Under the pieces are notes generated by a model that saw only the letters and a program-made list of their open reading frames with translations, was not told where the DNA came from and searched no databases. A DNA stretch of 64,000 bases from Schaalia radingae (GTDB lineage: Bacteria; Actinomycetota; Actinomycetes; Actinomycetales; Actinomycetaceae): positions 1,364,001-1,428,000 of the forward strand of contig NZ_LT629792.1 of assembly GCF_900106055.1 (NCBI RefSeq). The letters run 5' to 3'. Positions 31,383-40,739 of this stretch are shown in pieces. The translations under genes were made by a program, and so were the position numbers. Position 1 is the first letter of the stretch; each line of letters begins with the position of its first letter.

Positions 31383-32270
31383 ATGAGTTTTAACGAGGGG
31401 GTCCAGTCTAATTCTGGACGAGTGCGTACCAGCCGCGGCGGACGTGGCGTTGCCATCGGTGGCGGATCCGTTGCCGTACTGATCGGCCTGTTCCTGCTGT
31501 CACGTCTGACGGGAATCGACCTGACCGGCCTGGCCGGAGGGGCGCAGCCCAGCGTGGAAGAACAGTCCGGATCGTCTCTGCAACACTGCCAAACTGGTGC
31601 AGATGCCAATCAGTACGTCGAATGCCGCATGGTGACGACCGCTGATTCACTGGACGTAGTTTGGCAGACTCAGTTGCCCGAGCAGGCCGGAATGGACTAC
31701 CAGCCGCCCAGCTTCCAGCTCTTCGAGCAGGCGGTGAACACAGCGTGTGGTACGGCCTCTTCACAGGTCGGTCCTTTCTACTGCCCCTCAGATGCGTCAG
31801 TGAACCTGGACCTGGGTTTCTTCCAGCAGATGGAATCGCAGCTCGGCGCTGCCAACGCACCTTTGGCTCAGGAGTATGTGGTCGCTCATGAATGGGGCCA
31901 TCACATCCAGCATCTTCGCGGCATCTTTGCCGAACATCGCAGCCAGGAGACCGGTGAGCAAAGTGATGCAGTGCGTCTTGAACTGCAGGCAGACTGCTAC
32001 GCCGGCGTGTGGATGCATTGGGCCTCACAGACCAAGGATCCCGAATCAGGCGAGGCATTCCTGAAAGAGCCGACTTCTGAGGAACTGGCGCAAGCATGGC
32101 AGACTGCCGAAGCCATTGGTGATGACCGTATTCAGGAGCAGGCGCAGGGCACGACCAATCCTGAAAGCTGGACACATGGGTCAGCTGAACAGCGACAACG
32201 CTGGCTTGAAACTGGCGTGCAAAACGGCTCGCTGGAGAAGTGCGATACATTCGCTGCACCGGAAGTGTGA
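31383..32270 (+). CDS. Neutral zinc metallopeptidase, membrane-anchored (YpfJ family)
   Basis: A 295-residue protein with one N-terminal transmembrane helix (about 24-41) and a PF04228-type zinc peptidase domain. The zinc motif is HEWGHH at 169-174, with RLELQADCYAG downstream supplying the remaining family residues. Four cysteines outside the membrane (69, 81, 122, 134) could form disulfides. It starts 16 bases after tgt and may be read from the same transcript, though a link with queuosine is not expected. The substrate is unknown for the whole family. Confidence 0.88.
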   Translation: MSFNEGVQSNSGRVRTSRGGRGVAIGGGSVAVLIGLFLLSRLTGIDLTGLAGGAQPSVEEQSGSSLQHCQTGADANQYVECRMVTTADSLDVVWQTQLPEQAGMDYQPPSFQLFEQAVNTACGTASSQVGPFYCPSDASVNLDLGFFQQMESQLGAANAPLAQEYVVAHEWGHHIQHLRGIFAEHRSQETGEQSDAVRLELQADCYAGVWMHWASQTKDPESGEAFLKEPTSEELAQAWQTAEAIGDDRIQEQAQGTTNPESWTHGSAEQRQRWLETGVQNGSLEKCDTFAAPEV

Positions 32271-32344
32271 CGGCAAGCGCCTCGATTGGGAGGCAGTGTT
32301 GGCGGTGCGATAGCATCGAACCGTATCGGTGAGGAGATTGCGCT

Positions 32345-34243
32345 ATGAGTATCGTCGAGCAGGCACACGCCCACTATGAGCCGGGATGTCCGTATGAAAT
32401 TCCGATCCCGGACACGCCACTGTTCGAACTGCTCAATACGACTGCCCGACTGTACCCGTCGCATGTGGCGCTGGATTACATGGGTGCGACCACGACCTAT
32501 CGGGAAGTCCTCGCTCAGGTGCTGTGCGCCGCCCAGGTCCTGGTGGATGCTGGCGTGCGAAAGGGCGACGTGGTCGCCATCGCACTGCCGAACTGCCCGC
32601 AGGCATTTGTTGCGTTCTATGCCTGCATGAGGATCGGAGCCGTAGCGGCTGAGCACAATCCGCTCGCACCCGCCCACGAAATTGAAGGCCAGCTCAAGCG
32701 TCACCACGCCAAGGTCGCCATTGTGTGGGAAAAATGCGTCGGCTCCTACCCCACTGACGGGTCGGTTGACATCGAGAAGGTTTTCACCGTCAATATCGCA
32801 GCCGGTCTTCCCACCATTCAGCGCCTCGCATTGAAGTTGCCGGTCGCCAAGGCAAAGCAGATGCATGACAAGATGCGTGGTGAGGTTCCTGATTCGACGC
32901 GTTCCTGGGATCATGCAGTGGCCGCTGCTCACAGTATTCGTCGCGATTATCCGCATCCAACTGGCTCAGATCGAGCCGTTATCTTGCACACGGGCGGCAC
33001 CAACGGTATTCCAAAGTCGGTTCCGCTCACTCACACCAACATCGGCGCCAATGTCAATCAGAACCTGTTCTGGGTGTGGAAGCTGCACGAAGGCGCGGAA
33101 ACGTTTTTCTCCCTGCTTCCCTACTTCCACGCATTCGGGTTGACGTTTTTCCTGTGTACCTCCGTCAGGAAGGCGGCGACGCAGGTCCTGATGCCGACTT
33201 TCGATGCGGCAATGGCTGTTGCTGCGCATCGTCGTCGTGCCGTCACGTTCTTTGTCGGTGTTCCCGCGATGTTTGAGAGGATCCTGAAGGAAGCACGAAA
33301 GACGCATACGCCGCTCGACAGCATCCGGTATTCGGTCTCCGGAGCGATGCCGTTGTCTACCGCATTTGCCGACGAATGGGAAGAATATACCGGCGGCATT
33401 ATCCTAGAGGGCTATGGCTTGTCTGAAACCTCTCCTGTCATCTGCGGGTCGCCTCTGGGACCAGGCAGGCGACATGGCACACTGGGTATCCCCTTCGCTT
33501 CCACCGAGCTGCGCCTAGTCGACCTTGAGGATCCCACGCGTGATGTCGACGATGGCGAGCCAGGCGAGATCGTTGTGCGCGGCCCGCAGGTCTTTGAGGG
33601 CTACCTGGATGCTCCCGAGGAAACCGCAAAAGTCTTCACACAGGACGGCTGGCTCCGCACCGGCGATATCGGTGTCAACGATGACGGTTTCATCACGCTC
33701 GCTGACCGCCGCAAGGAACTCATTTTGTCCGGCGGCTTCAACGTGTATCCCTCGCAGGTCGAGGACGCGATTCGTTCCATGCCTGGGGTGAAGGATGTGG
33801 CCGTTGTCGGTCTGCCGAAGGGTGATGAGACCGAGGAAGTAACCGCTGCGCTGATCATGGACGAGGGCGCTCCCCTGATTTCCTTGGATCAGGTCCGCGA
33901 ATGGGCAGAGCGATCGATCTCGCACTACGCATTGCCGCGCCAGATCGCGTTCATCTCCACCATGCCGCGTAATCAGCTGGGCAAGGTCATGCGGCGCAGG
34001 GTTCGTGAGCAGTTGCTGAATCCGGCAGCAAAGTTGTGGGATTCCACGTCAAAAGCGGTTGAGGACGCCGTCACCCCGGTAGTGAAAGGTGTCAGCGAAG
34101 CTGCCACAACGCTCTCCCGCGGAGTATCCGATGCAACCGAGGCGGCGATCCGGTCCTATCAGGAAGAGCAGACCCGCCACGAGGCTGCCAAGCGCGCCGC
34201 AGATGGACAGACGGATACGGGCGAGAGTTCCTCACGCGACTAA
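32345..34243 (+). CDS. Long-chain fatty acid-CoA ligase (AMP-binding)
   Basis: Activates a carboxylic acid, probably a fatty acid, to acyl-CoA through an acyl-adenylate. The 632 residues include the phosphate loop LHTGGTNGIPKSVPLTH, GYGLSETSPV, LRTGDIGV, and DRRKELILSGGFNVYPSQVED with the hinge, plus the catalytic lysine segment NQLGKVMRR. After the usual C-terminal domain, about 70 more residues (from LLNPAAKLWD) form an Ala/Thr/Ser-rich amphipathic stretch that is not part of the enzyme fold. GGTGAGGAG precedes the ATG. It is convergent with the suf operon, with 17 bp between stops. Confidence 0.9.
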   Translation: MSIVEQAHAHYEPGCPYEIPIPDTPLFELLNTTARLYPSHVALDYMGATTTYREVLAQVLCAAQVLVDAGVRKGDVVAIALPNCPQAFVAFYACMRIGAVAAEHNPLAPAHEIEGQLKRHHAKVAIVWEKCVGSYPTDGSVDIEKVFTVNIAAGLPTIQRLALKLPVAKAKQMHDKMRGEVPDSTRSWDHAVAAAHSIRRDYPHPTGSDRAVILHTGGTNGIPKSVPLTHTNIGANVNQNLFWVWKLHEGAETFFSLLPYFHAFGLTFFLCTSVRKAATQVLMPTFDAAMAVAAHRRRAVTFFVGVPAMFERILKEARKTHTPLDSIRYSVSGAMPLSTAFADEWEEYTGGIILEGYGLSETSPVICGSPLGPGRRHGTLGIPFASTELRLVDLEDPTRDVDDGEPGEIVVRGPQVFEGYLDAPEETAKVFTQDGWLRTGDIGVNDDGFITLADRRKELILSGGFNVYPSQVEDAIRSMPGVKDVAVVGLPKGDETEEVTAALIMDEGAPLISLDQVREWAERSISHYALPRQIAFISTMPRNQLGKVMRRRVREQLLNPAAKLWDSTSKAVEDAVTPVVKGVSEAATTLSRGVSDATEAAIRSYQEEQTRHEAAKRAADGQTDTGESSSRD

Positions 34244-34260
34244 GCACAAACAGACGATGC

Positions 34261-34704
34261 TCAGACGTTGAATCCGAGGGCGCGGAGTTGATCCCGCCCA
34301 TCAGGAGTAATGCGTTCTGGCCCCCAAGCGGGCATCCACACCCAGTTGACCATCACCAGATCCGTGAACGTCTGCAGCACCATCTGCGCCTGCTGTTCGA
34401 TCACGTCGGTCAGTGGGCATGCAGCAGATGTCAGCGTCATATCCAGCTGGATACTGTCATCCTCACTGACCGTGATGCCGTAGAGCAGACCGAGGTCAAC
34501 GATGTTGATTCCCAGTTCGGGGTCGATGACGTCCTTGAGTGCTTCTTCCACGTCTGCGGCGGGAACGGTGCCGTTTTCCACGTAGTCAACGCCGGTGGGC
34601 AGTTGCTGCTGTGGTGCGGGGGCAAAGCGCTGTTCGACAGGTTCCGTCTGAGCCATCGGGTTTGCTGACTGCGCGCCTTCGGGCGAATAGGGCGTGTCAC
34701 TCAT
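34261..34704 (-). CDS. sufT: MIP18-family metal-sulfur cluster assembly factor SufT
   Basis: Helps mature iron-sulfur proteins. It has 147 residues; the first 45 are low in complexity and the rest is the DUF59/MIP18 domain, with DPELGINIVDLGLLYG and the conserved cysteine in TSAACPLTD. It is the last gene of the suf operon and starts inside the sufU stop (ATGAGTGA, eight-base overlap). The same gene closes the suf operon in Mycobacterium tuberculosis. Confidence 0.93.
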   Translation of the reverse strand: MSDTPYSPEGAQSANPMAQTEPVEQRFAPAPQQQLPTGVDYVENGTVPAADVEEALKDVIDPELGINIVDLGLLYGITVSEDDSIQLDMTLTSAACPLTDVIEQQAQMVLQTFTDLVMVNWVWMPAWGPERITPDGRDQLRALGFNV

Positions 34705-35167
34705 GATCGTCTCCTGCTATGTCGATACCAACTTGTGCCAGCGCGTCACGCAGGGCGTACCATCCCAGCAGTGCGCACTTGATTCTGTTCGGGAACTGGC
34801 TGGTTCCTTCAAGGGCCGCGGCATCCCCCAGCGCGTCCAGGACTGTATCGTCCACACCCTGACCGCGCGAATGCATCATGGTTTCCATATCGGCGTACAG
34901 GTCACGCACCGTGTCAGTCGGTTGGCCTTCGACCATGTCGGAGAGCATCGACAGGCTGGCCTGCGAGATGGAGCAGCCATCCCCGTCCCACACCAGGTGT
35001 TCAATGTTTCCGGCATCGTCAACTCTGATGCCCAGGGTCACCTCGTCACCGCATGTGGGGTTGACCTGGTGTGAGGACGCCTGGATGTTGTCCACCGTGC
35101 CGCTGCCTCGGCGTTCGCGTGAGTGATCCAGGATCACTTGCTGGTACATCTGTTCAAGACTGCTCAT
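34697..35167 (-). CDS. sufU: Iron-sulfur assembly protein SufU
   Basis: A zinc-dependent sulfurtransferase that accepts persulfide from SufS. It has 156 residues with the expected ligands Cys39 and Asp41 (NPTCGDE), Cys65 (DGDGCSIS) and Cys131 (RIKCALLGW). The ATG shares one base with the sufS stop (TAATG), and the stop overlaps sufT. The length and the insertion before the last cysteine agree with the SufU rather than the IscU group. Confidence 0.95.
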   Translation of the reverse strand: MSSLEQMYQQVILDHSRERRGSGTVDNIQASSHQVNPTCGDEVTLGIRVDDAGNIEHLVWDGDGCSISQASLSMLSDMVEGQPTDTVRDLYADMETMMHSRGQGVDDTVLDALGDAAALEGTSQFPNRIKCALLGWYALRDALAQVGIDIAGDDHE

Positions 35168-36447
35168 TATGCTCCTGTGAAAAAACCTGCTGTTGCGCTC
35201 ACCGCGTCGATCAGCTGATCGATCTCGGCGCGTGTCGTGGTCACTGTTGCCGTCGCCCGCGTCGATGCGCGCTCGCAGAAAAACTGGTGCAACGGGATGG
35301 CGCAGTGGTGTCCTACTCGCACCGCAACGTCACGCGAGTCAAGGAACTGGCCCACATCATGTGGGTGGACTCCGTCCATCGTCCAGGCCACGACTGCCAG
35401 ACGGTCGTGCGTGGTTGTCGGTCCCAGGATCTTCACGCCTTCGACGTCGGACAATCCTTCCAACATCAGTGTGGCCAGTTCCTCTTCGCGCCTGGCAATG
35501 GCATCCATTCCAATGGTGGATATGTACTCCAGTGCGCGTGCCCACCCGACCGCCTGTGCCACTGGTTGCGATCCGGCTTCGAAGCAGTCAGGTGCAGGCA
35601 GGAACTCAGTGGAATCCATCGTGACAGATGCGACCGTTGAGCCGCCCGTCAGCACTGGTGGCATCGCTTCAAGCAGGTCGCGACGTGACCACAATGCACC
35701 AATTCCAGTCGGCCCACACATCTTGTGTGATGACAGAGCAATGAAGTCTGCGCCCAGTGTTGTCACGTCAATCGGAAGGTGCGCAGATGACTGGCATGTA
35801 TCCAGAACCACCAGTGCGCCGACGTTATGGGCTGCCTGGATGATCGGCTCAATCGGAGTGATCGCTCCGGTCACGTTGGATGCGTGTGTGACGGCGACGA
35901 CCTTCGTGTTCGGCGTGATGACGTCCAGTGTATCGAGGTCGATTCGTCCCTCGGGGTCCAGATCGAGCCACTTGAGCTCGGCTCCGCTGCGCTGGCAGGC
36001 CAGCTGCCACGGCACCAGGTTCGAGTGGTGTTCGGCGCGTGAGATCACGACCCGGTCCCCTGCCTGCAGGCTGAAGCGGACATCGTGGCCTGTCGAGCCA
36101 CCAGCTGACCCGTTCGTCATCGCGTAGGCGACGATGTTGAGTGCTTCAGTGGCGTTCTTCGTCCACACCACTTCGTCCGGCCGCGCTTTGATGAAGCGTG
36201 CGACGGTGGCGCGCGCGTCCTCGTACAGTTGCGTTGAGTCATCTGACAGCACGTGGGTACCGCGATGCACGGCACCGTTGTGGTGCCGGTAAAAGTCAGT
36301 AACCGCGTCTATGACGCACGAGGGTTTTTGAGATGTGGCTGACGCGTCAAAGTAGGCGATGGGGCCACCCGCCCTACCGCGCCGCGTCAGGTACGGGAAG
36401 TCCTGACGAATCTCATCGACGGTGAACGCGCCGATCGTCTCACTCAC
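35167..36447 (-). CDS. sufS: Cysteine desulfurase SufS
   Basis: A PLP enzyme of 426 residues that takes sulfur from cysteine for iron-sulfur cluster building. PLP binds Lys242 in SSHKMCGPTG, and the persulfide-carrying cysteine is Cys382 in GHHCAIP, in the short loop of type II desulfurases. Its direct partner SufU is the next gene, overlapping by one base, and sufC lies 16 bases upstream. All key residues are present. Confidence 0.96.
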   Translation of the reverse strand: MSETIGAFTVDEIRQDFPYLTRRGRAGGPIAYFDASATSQKPSCVIDAVTDFYRHHNGAVHRGTHVLSDDSTQLYEDARATVARFIKARPDEVVWTKNATEALNIVAYAMTNGSAGGSTGHDVRFSLQAGDRVVISRAEHHSNLVPWQLACQRSGAELKWLDLDPEGRIDLDTLDVITPNTKVVAVTHASNVTGAITPIEPIIQAAHNVGALVVLDTCQSSAHLPIDVTTLGADFIALSSHKMCGPTGIGALWSRRDLLEAMPPVLTGGSTVASVTMDSTEFLPAPDCFEAGSQPVAQAVGWARALEYISTIGMDAIARREEELATLMLEGLSDVEGVKILGPTTTHDRLAVVAWTMDGVHPHDVGQFLDSRDVAVRVGHHCAIPLHQFFCERASTRATATVTTTRAEIDQLIDAVSATAGFFTGA

Positions 36448-36463
36448 AATCTGCTCCTACTGC

Positions 36464-37213
36464 TTACTGAAGGTATGAGTCGTACCCTGTTTCTTCCAGT
36501 TGTTCAGCCAGTTCCGGGCCGCCTTGAGCGGCAACGTGACCGTCAACAAACACGTGCACATGGCTGGGGTGAATGTAACGCAGGATTCGCGTGTAGTGCG
36601 TGATCAGCATGATCCCGCAGTTCGTGGACTCGTGGACCCGGTTGACACCCTCGGAGACGATCCTCAGCGCATCCACGTCAAGGCCGGAGTCAGTCTCGTC
36701 AAGAATGGCGAACGAGGGGCGCAGCATCTCCATCTGCAAAATTTCGAGGCGCTTCTTTTCACCACCGGAGAAGCCCACGTTGACGTCACGCTCAGCGAAA
36801 GCCGGTTCGATGCGCAATTTCTCCATTGCGGCGTTCATGTCCTTGACCCAGGTCCGGATACTCGGCGCCTTCCCGTCGATCGCGGTCTTGGCGGAGCGCA
36901 GGAAGTTCGACACTGACACGCCCGCCACTGCCACGGGGTACTGCATCGCCAGGAACAGGCCGCTGCGGGCGCGCTCATCAACGGTCATGTCCACAATGTT
37001 GTGACCATCGAGGTAGGCGGCGCCTTCGGTCACCTCGTAGGCTGGATGACCGGCCAGCGCGTAGGCGAGTGTGGATTTGCCTGATCCGTTCGGTCCCATG
37101 ATGGCGTGGATCTCGCCAGATTCGATGGTGAGGTCGACACCTTTGAGGATCTGTTTCGTGCCCTCAGGTGTTTCTACGTTGACGTGAAGGTTCTGAATTT
37201 CCAAAGTCGACAT
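36464..37213 (-). CDS. sufC: Fe-S cluster assembly ATPase SufC
   Basis: An ABC-type ATPase of 249 residues that drives the SufBCD scaffold in the cytosol. Walker A is GPNGSGKST (40-48), the signature is FSGGEKKRLEI, and the Walker B region reads FAILDETDSGLD. It lies 32 bases after sufD. There is no transmembrane partner, in keeping with SufC being a soluble ABC protein. Confidence 0.97.
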   Translation of the reverse strand: MSTLEIQNLHVNVETPEGTKQILKGVDLTIESGEIHAIMGPNGSGKSTLAYALAGHPAYEVTEGAAYLDGHNIVDMTVDERARSGLFLAMQYPVAVAGVSVSNFLRSAKTAIDGKAPSIRTWVKDMNAAMEKLRIEPAFAERDVNVGFSGGEKKRLEILQMEMLRPSFAILDETDSGLDVDALRIVSEGVNRVHESTNCGIMLITHYTRILRYIHPSHVHVFVDGHVAAQGGPELAEQLEETGYDSYLQ

Positions 37214-37245
37214 GTCGCGTTCTTTCTCTTACGTTCGAGGGCGGC

Positions 37246-38397
37246 TCAGCGTCCCGTAACTTCAAGTTCTCTTTCAACCGATTCCATCAGATGCTTTTCA
37301 ATGGCCGGAACACCGATCTGGTCAATCAGTTCCGCGAAGAATCCTCGCACCACGAGGCGACGGGCATCTTCCTCGGTGATTCCGCGGCTCATCAGGTAGA
37401 ACAATTGTTCATCATCAAAGCGTCCTGTCGCTGATGCATGTCCTGCTCCGGCGATCTCACCGTTTTCAATCTCCAGGTTGGGAACTGAATCAGCATGAGC
37501 GCCTTCGGTCAAAATGAGGTTACGGTTCAGCTCATAGGTGTCTGTTCCGTCAGCAGGTTCCTGGATGAGGCAGTCACCAATCCACACCGAGTGCGCATCC
37601 TTACCCTGCAGGGCGCCTTTATACGTCACGCGTGAGTAGCAGTTGGGTGCTGAGTGGTCCACGAACACACGGTGTTCCAGGTGTTGTCCTCCGTCCACGA
37701 AGTACACGCCCAGCATAGTCAGTTCAGCGCCCGGCCCTTCAAAGTCGGTATCGGCGCACAGGCGAACCGTATCGCCACCCAGTGTGACCACGATGTGACG
37801 CACTTTCGCGTTCTTGCCAATGCGGATGCGGTGGTTCGACGCGTGTACAACACTGTCGTCCCATTCCTGCAGGGACACGAACGTTAACGAGGCGTTCTCA
37901 CCGGTAGTGATCTCAATGCCCTGGTTGATTCGCGCGTCGGCGCTGTCCGTGTGGTTGAGGATCACTGTGGATTCGCTGTGTGCGCCAGCGTCGATGACCA
38001 GGTGCTGGCTGCGTTGGTCAGAGGCCGTATCCACCGTAATAAGAATTGGATCGTCGATGCGTTGTCCGGCTGGAACGGACACGACCTGAGCATCATGGAA
38101 CGTATTCCATTCAACTACCGCGGTCCTGTCACCAGGAGCCAGCACGGTGCCCACGCGTGAATCGTTTCGCGAGACGGTTTCAACGCAGACGCCTTCGGGA
38201 GCTTCCACAGTCAGCGGAGCGTCCTCGGTATCGTAGTTGGCCGGGTCGAACAACATCGAGATACGGCGCATCGGGGTAAATCGCCAGTCTTCTTCCTTGC
38301 CTTTGGGCACGGGAATATCGTCGAGGTTGAACGACGTCGGCCGATCTGCGCGCGATGGGTGTGGGCTGACGTGATCTTTGCGATGGTCTTGAGCCAA
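37246..38397 (-). CDS. sufD: Fe-S cluster assembly protein SufD
   Basis: Structural partner of SufB in the SufBC2D scaffold. It has 383 residues, most of them the right-handed beta-helix core, with VWIGDCLIQ, DTYELNRNLILTEGAHADSVPNLEIE and [21 protein letters not shown] towards the C-terminus. It starts one base after the sufB stop. The related segments in SufB keep the same order, which shows the paralogy. Confidence 0.96.
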   Translation of the reverse strand: MAQDHRKDHVSPHPSRADRPTSFNLDDIPVPKGKEEDWRFTPMRRISMLFDPANYDTEDAPLTVEAPEGVCVETVSRNDSRVGTVLAPGDRTAVVEWNTFHDAQVVSVPAGQRIDDPILITVDTASDQRSQHLVIDAGAHSESTVILNHTDSADARINQGIEITTGENASLTFVSLQEWDDSVVHASNHRIRIGKNAKVRHIVVTLGGDTVRLCADTDFEGPGAELTMLGVYFVDGGQHLEHRVFVDHSAPNCYSRVTYKGALQGKDAHSVWIGDCLIQEPADGTDTYELNRNLILTEGAHADSVPNLEIENGEIAGAGHASATGRFDDEQLFYLMSRGITEEDARRLVVRGFFAELIDQIGVPAIEKHLMESVERELEVTGR

Positions 38398-38398
38398 C

Positions 38399-39847
38399 TC
38401 AGCCCACCGATCCTTCCATTTGTAGTTCGATGAGGCGGTTCAGTTCGAGTGCGTACTCCATGGGGAGTTCCTTCGCAATAGGCTCGACGAATCCGCGCAC
38501 AATCATGGCCATAGCTTCGTTTTCATCCAGGCCGCGACTCATCAGGTAGAACAGCTGATCTTCTGACACTTTCGAGACGGTGGCCTCGTGCCCCATTTCC
38601 ACGTCGTCGGTGCGCACATCCACATACGGGTATGTGTCGGTGCGGGAGATCTTATCGACCAGCAGCGCGTCGCACAGAACATTCGACTTGGAGTGGCGCG
38701 CACGCGCATTGACCTGCACGAGGCCTCGATACGAGGTGCGCCCACCCCCTCGTGACACTGATTTGGAGACAATGGACGAGGACGTGTGCGGCGCCATGTG
38801 CACCATCTTCGCACCCGTGTCCTGGTTCTGGCCGGGGCCGGCAAAACCGATTGACAGTGTTTCGCCTCGGGCGTGGTCACCCATGAGGAAGCACGCGGGG
38901 TACTTCATCGTGATCGCGGAGCCCATGTTGCCATCGATCCACTCCATCGTTCCACCCTCGTCAACGATGGCACGCTGAGTCACCAGGTTGAGCACGTTGG
39001 TCGACCAGTTCTGGATGGTCGTGTATCGCACGCGGGCATCCTTGCGCACGAAGATTTCCACGACTGCGGCGTGCAGCGAGTTGGAGTCGTAAATCGGGGC
39101 CGTGCAGCCCTCGACGTAGTGAACGTAGGAACCCTCGTCCGCTACGATCAGCGTGCGCTCAAACTGGCCCATCGCTTCGGTGTTGATGCGGAAGTAGGCC
39201 TGCAGAGGGATCTCAACGTGGACGCCCGGTGGCACGTACACGAATGAGCCACCCGACCATGCTGCCGTGTTGAGTGCTGCGAACTTGTTGTCACCTGAAG
39301 GTACCGAGTGCCCGAAGTATTCCTTGAAGATCTCGGGGTATTCACGCAGGCCGGTGTCGGTGTCCATGAAGACGACGCCTTGCTTCTCCAGATCAGACTG
39401 AATCTGCTGGTAAACAACTTCAGATTCGTACTGCGCGGCCACGCCTGCGACCAGACGCTGTTTTTCCGCTTCGGGAATGCCCAGGCGGTCATAGGTCTGA
39501 CGAATGTCTTCGGGCAGGTCGTTCCAGTCTTTAACCTGACGGTCGGTGGGACGCACGTAGTACTTGAAGTCACCGAAGTCGATGTCGGACAGGTCGGGAC
39601 CCCATGCCGGCATGGGTTTGCGCTCGAAGATCTCCAGAGCTTTCAGTCGGCGCTCCAACATCCATTCGGGTTCATTCTTTTCGGCCGAAATGTGGCGCAC
39701 CACCTGCTCGTTGATGCCTTTGGGAACATCATGTGAGTAGTCGTCCTTGTCGTGCCATCCGAATTCGTATGCACCGATGGATTCGATAATCGCTTCATCA
39801 CTTCTGCGCTTATCCTCAGATGAAACGATTGGCGGTGACTGGCTCAT
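38399..39847 (-). CDS. sufB: Fe-S cluster assembly protein SufB
   Basis: The scaffold subunit on which clusters form, 482 residues and full length. Conserved parts are [52 protein letters not shown] and [21 protein letters not shown]. No intein is present, unlike SufB of Mycobacterium tuberculosis. It starts 70 bases after sufR; that spacer carries a 16-bp palindrome and a TTGACA box. Confidence 0.97.
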   Translation of the reverse strand: MSQSPPIVSSEDKRRSDEAIIESIGAYEFGWHDKDDYSHDVPKGINEQVVRHISAEKNEPEWMLERRLKALEIFERKPMPAWGPDLSDIDFGDFKYYVRPTDRQVKDWNDLPEDIRQTYDRLGIPEAEKQRLVAGVAAQYESEVVYQQIQSDLEKQGVVFMDTDTGLREYPEIFKEYFGHSVPSGDNKFAALNTAAWSGGSFVYVPPGVHVEIPLQAYFRINTEAMGQFERTLIVADEGSYVHYVEGCTAPIYDSNSLHAAVVEIFVRKDARVRYTTIQNWSTNVLNLVTQRAIVDEGGTMEWIDGNMGSAITMKYPACFLMGDHARGETLSIGFAGPGQNQDTGAKMVHMAPHTSSSIVSKSVSRGGGRTSYRGLVQVNARARHSKSNVLCDALLVDKISRTDTYPYVDVRTDDVEMGHEATVSKVSEDQLFYLMSRGLDENEAMAMIVRGFVEPIAKELPMEYALELNRLIELQMEGSVG

Positions 39848-39866
39848 ATTGTCCTTTCCTCAGTGA

Positions 39867-39906
39867 CTTGACTGGCGTCAAGATCGTGACTTTGCCGCTG
39901 TGTCAA
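39867..39906 (-). promoter_or_regulatory. Candidate sufB promoter and palindromic operator
   Basis: A perfect palindrome CTTGAC-TGGC-GTCAAG lies at 39867-39882, and a TTGACA box (minus strand) at 39901-39906. The -10 position at 17-bp spacing would fall on the palindrome's outer edge, where the sequence is a poor TATAAT match. SufR, encoded just upstream, is the obvious candidate binder. The palindrome is seen; promoter and binding are inference. Confidence 0.35.
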
Positions 39907-39917
39907 AAGCACTCACG

Positions 39918-40613
39918 CTATCGCCTGAGAGCCGCCAACGCAGAGCGCCGGATTGTGGGGGCACCCACGGGAATATGCGTGGTGCATACGTGCTCCCCTC
40001 CGGCCAAGGTGGCCAAACGTTGAACATGCACGTCCAGCAGACGCGCAAAGGCTTGGGTTTCCGCTTCGCACAATTGTGGGAAGTCATCGGCTACCTGCTG
40101 GATCGGGCAGTGACCCTGACATAGCTGGATTGCGAAGGTGCCATCGCCAATGTCGCGCACTGTCGCTGCGTAACCGTCCTGGGTGAGCGCGTCAGCCAGA
40201 GCCTGTGCGCGCACTTTCGGGTCGTTCCCTGCTTCACGCACGATCGGCGCGTATCGACGTTCGATTTCGCGTGAGCGGGCAGCGGCAAATGAGTCAATGG
40301 CCGGGCCACCTCCGACCTGTCCCAGGTAGCCCAGAGCCTTGACAGCCAACTCGGAGTATCCCTCTGGGAGCCTGTCGTGTGCTCGCTCGGTTGCCACGTA
40401 GTGACGCGCTGGTCGCCCTCGTCCACGCTTTTCAGTCGAGTAGTCCTGATACTGAACGATTTCTCCAGCGTCCTGCAAAATGGTGATGTGCCGTCTGACC
40501 GCCGCCGTGGTCAGATCCAGGATCTTCGCGATGACCGTAGCGGTCACGGGACCTTTTTCGACGATTAGGTCGAGCACCTGCTCGCGGGTGCCGATTTCAG
40601 TCGGCTCTCCCAT
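39918..40613 (-). CDS. sufR: SufR-type iron-sulfur transcriptional regulator
   Basis: A winged-helix regulator of 231 residues, the first gene of the suf operon. The N-terminal HTH covers about 15-70 (TTAAVRRHITILQDAGEI, then RGRGRPARHY). The C-terminal half has Cys165, Cys169, Cys182 and Cys210; spaced C-x3-C-x12-C-x27-C, they are likely cluster ligands, as in cyanobacterial and mycobacterial SufR. It starts at ATG 40613 behind AAGGAGG. By family it represses the operon when its cluster is intact. The order sufR-B-D-C-S-U-T is the same as in Mycobacterium. Confidence 0.93.
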   Translation of the reverse strand: MGEPTEIGTREQVLDLIVEKGPVTATVIAKILDLTTAAVRRHITILQDAGEIVQYQDYSTEKRGRGRPARHYVATERAHDRLPEGYSELAVKALGYLGQVGGGPAIDSFAAARSREIERRYAPIVREAGNDPKVRAQALADALTQDGYAATVRDIGDGTFAIQLCQGHCPIQQVADDFPQLCEAETQAFARLLDVHVQRLATLAGGEHVCTTHIPVGAPTIRRSALAALRR

Positions 40614-40739
40614 GACTGTCCTCCTTATCGCCGTCAGTAACTACCCCACCAGTGTACGGCTTTTAGCAACACGATGCTTTCTAAATTACGGCGATTGAGA
40701 TCACTTGCACGCTATAAGGAGGATTCGAGTCTGGAGCAG

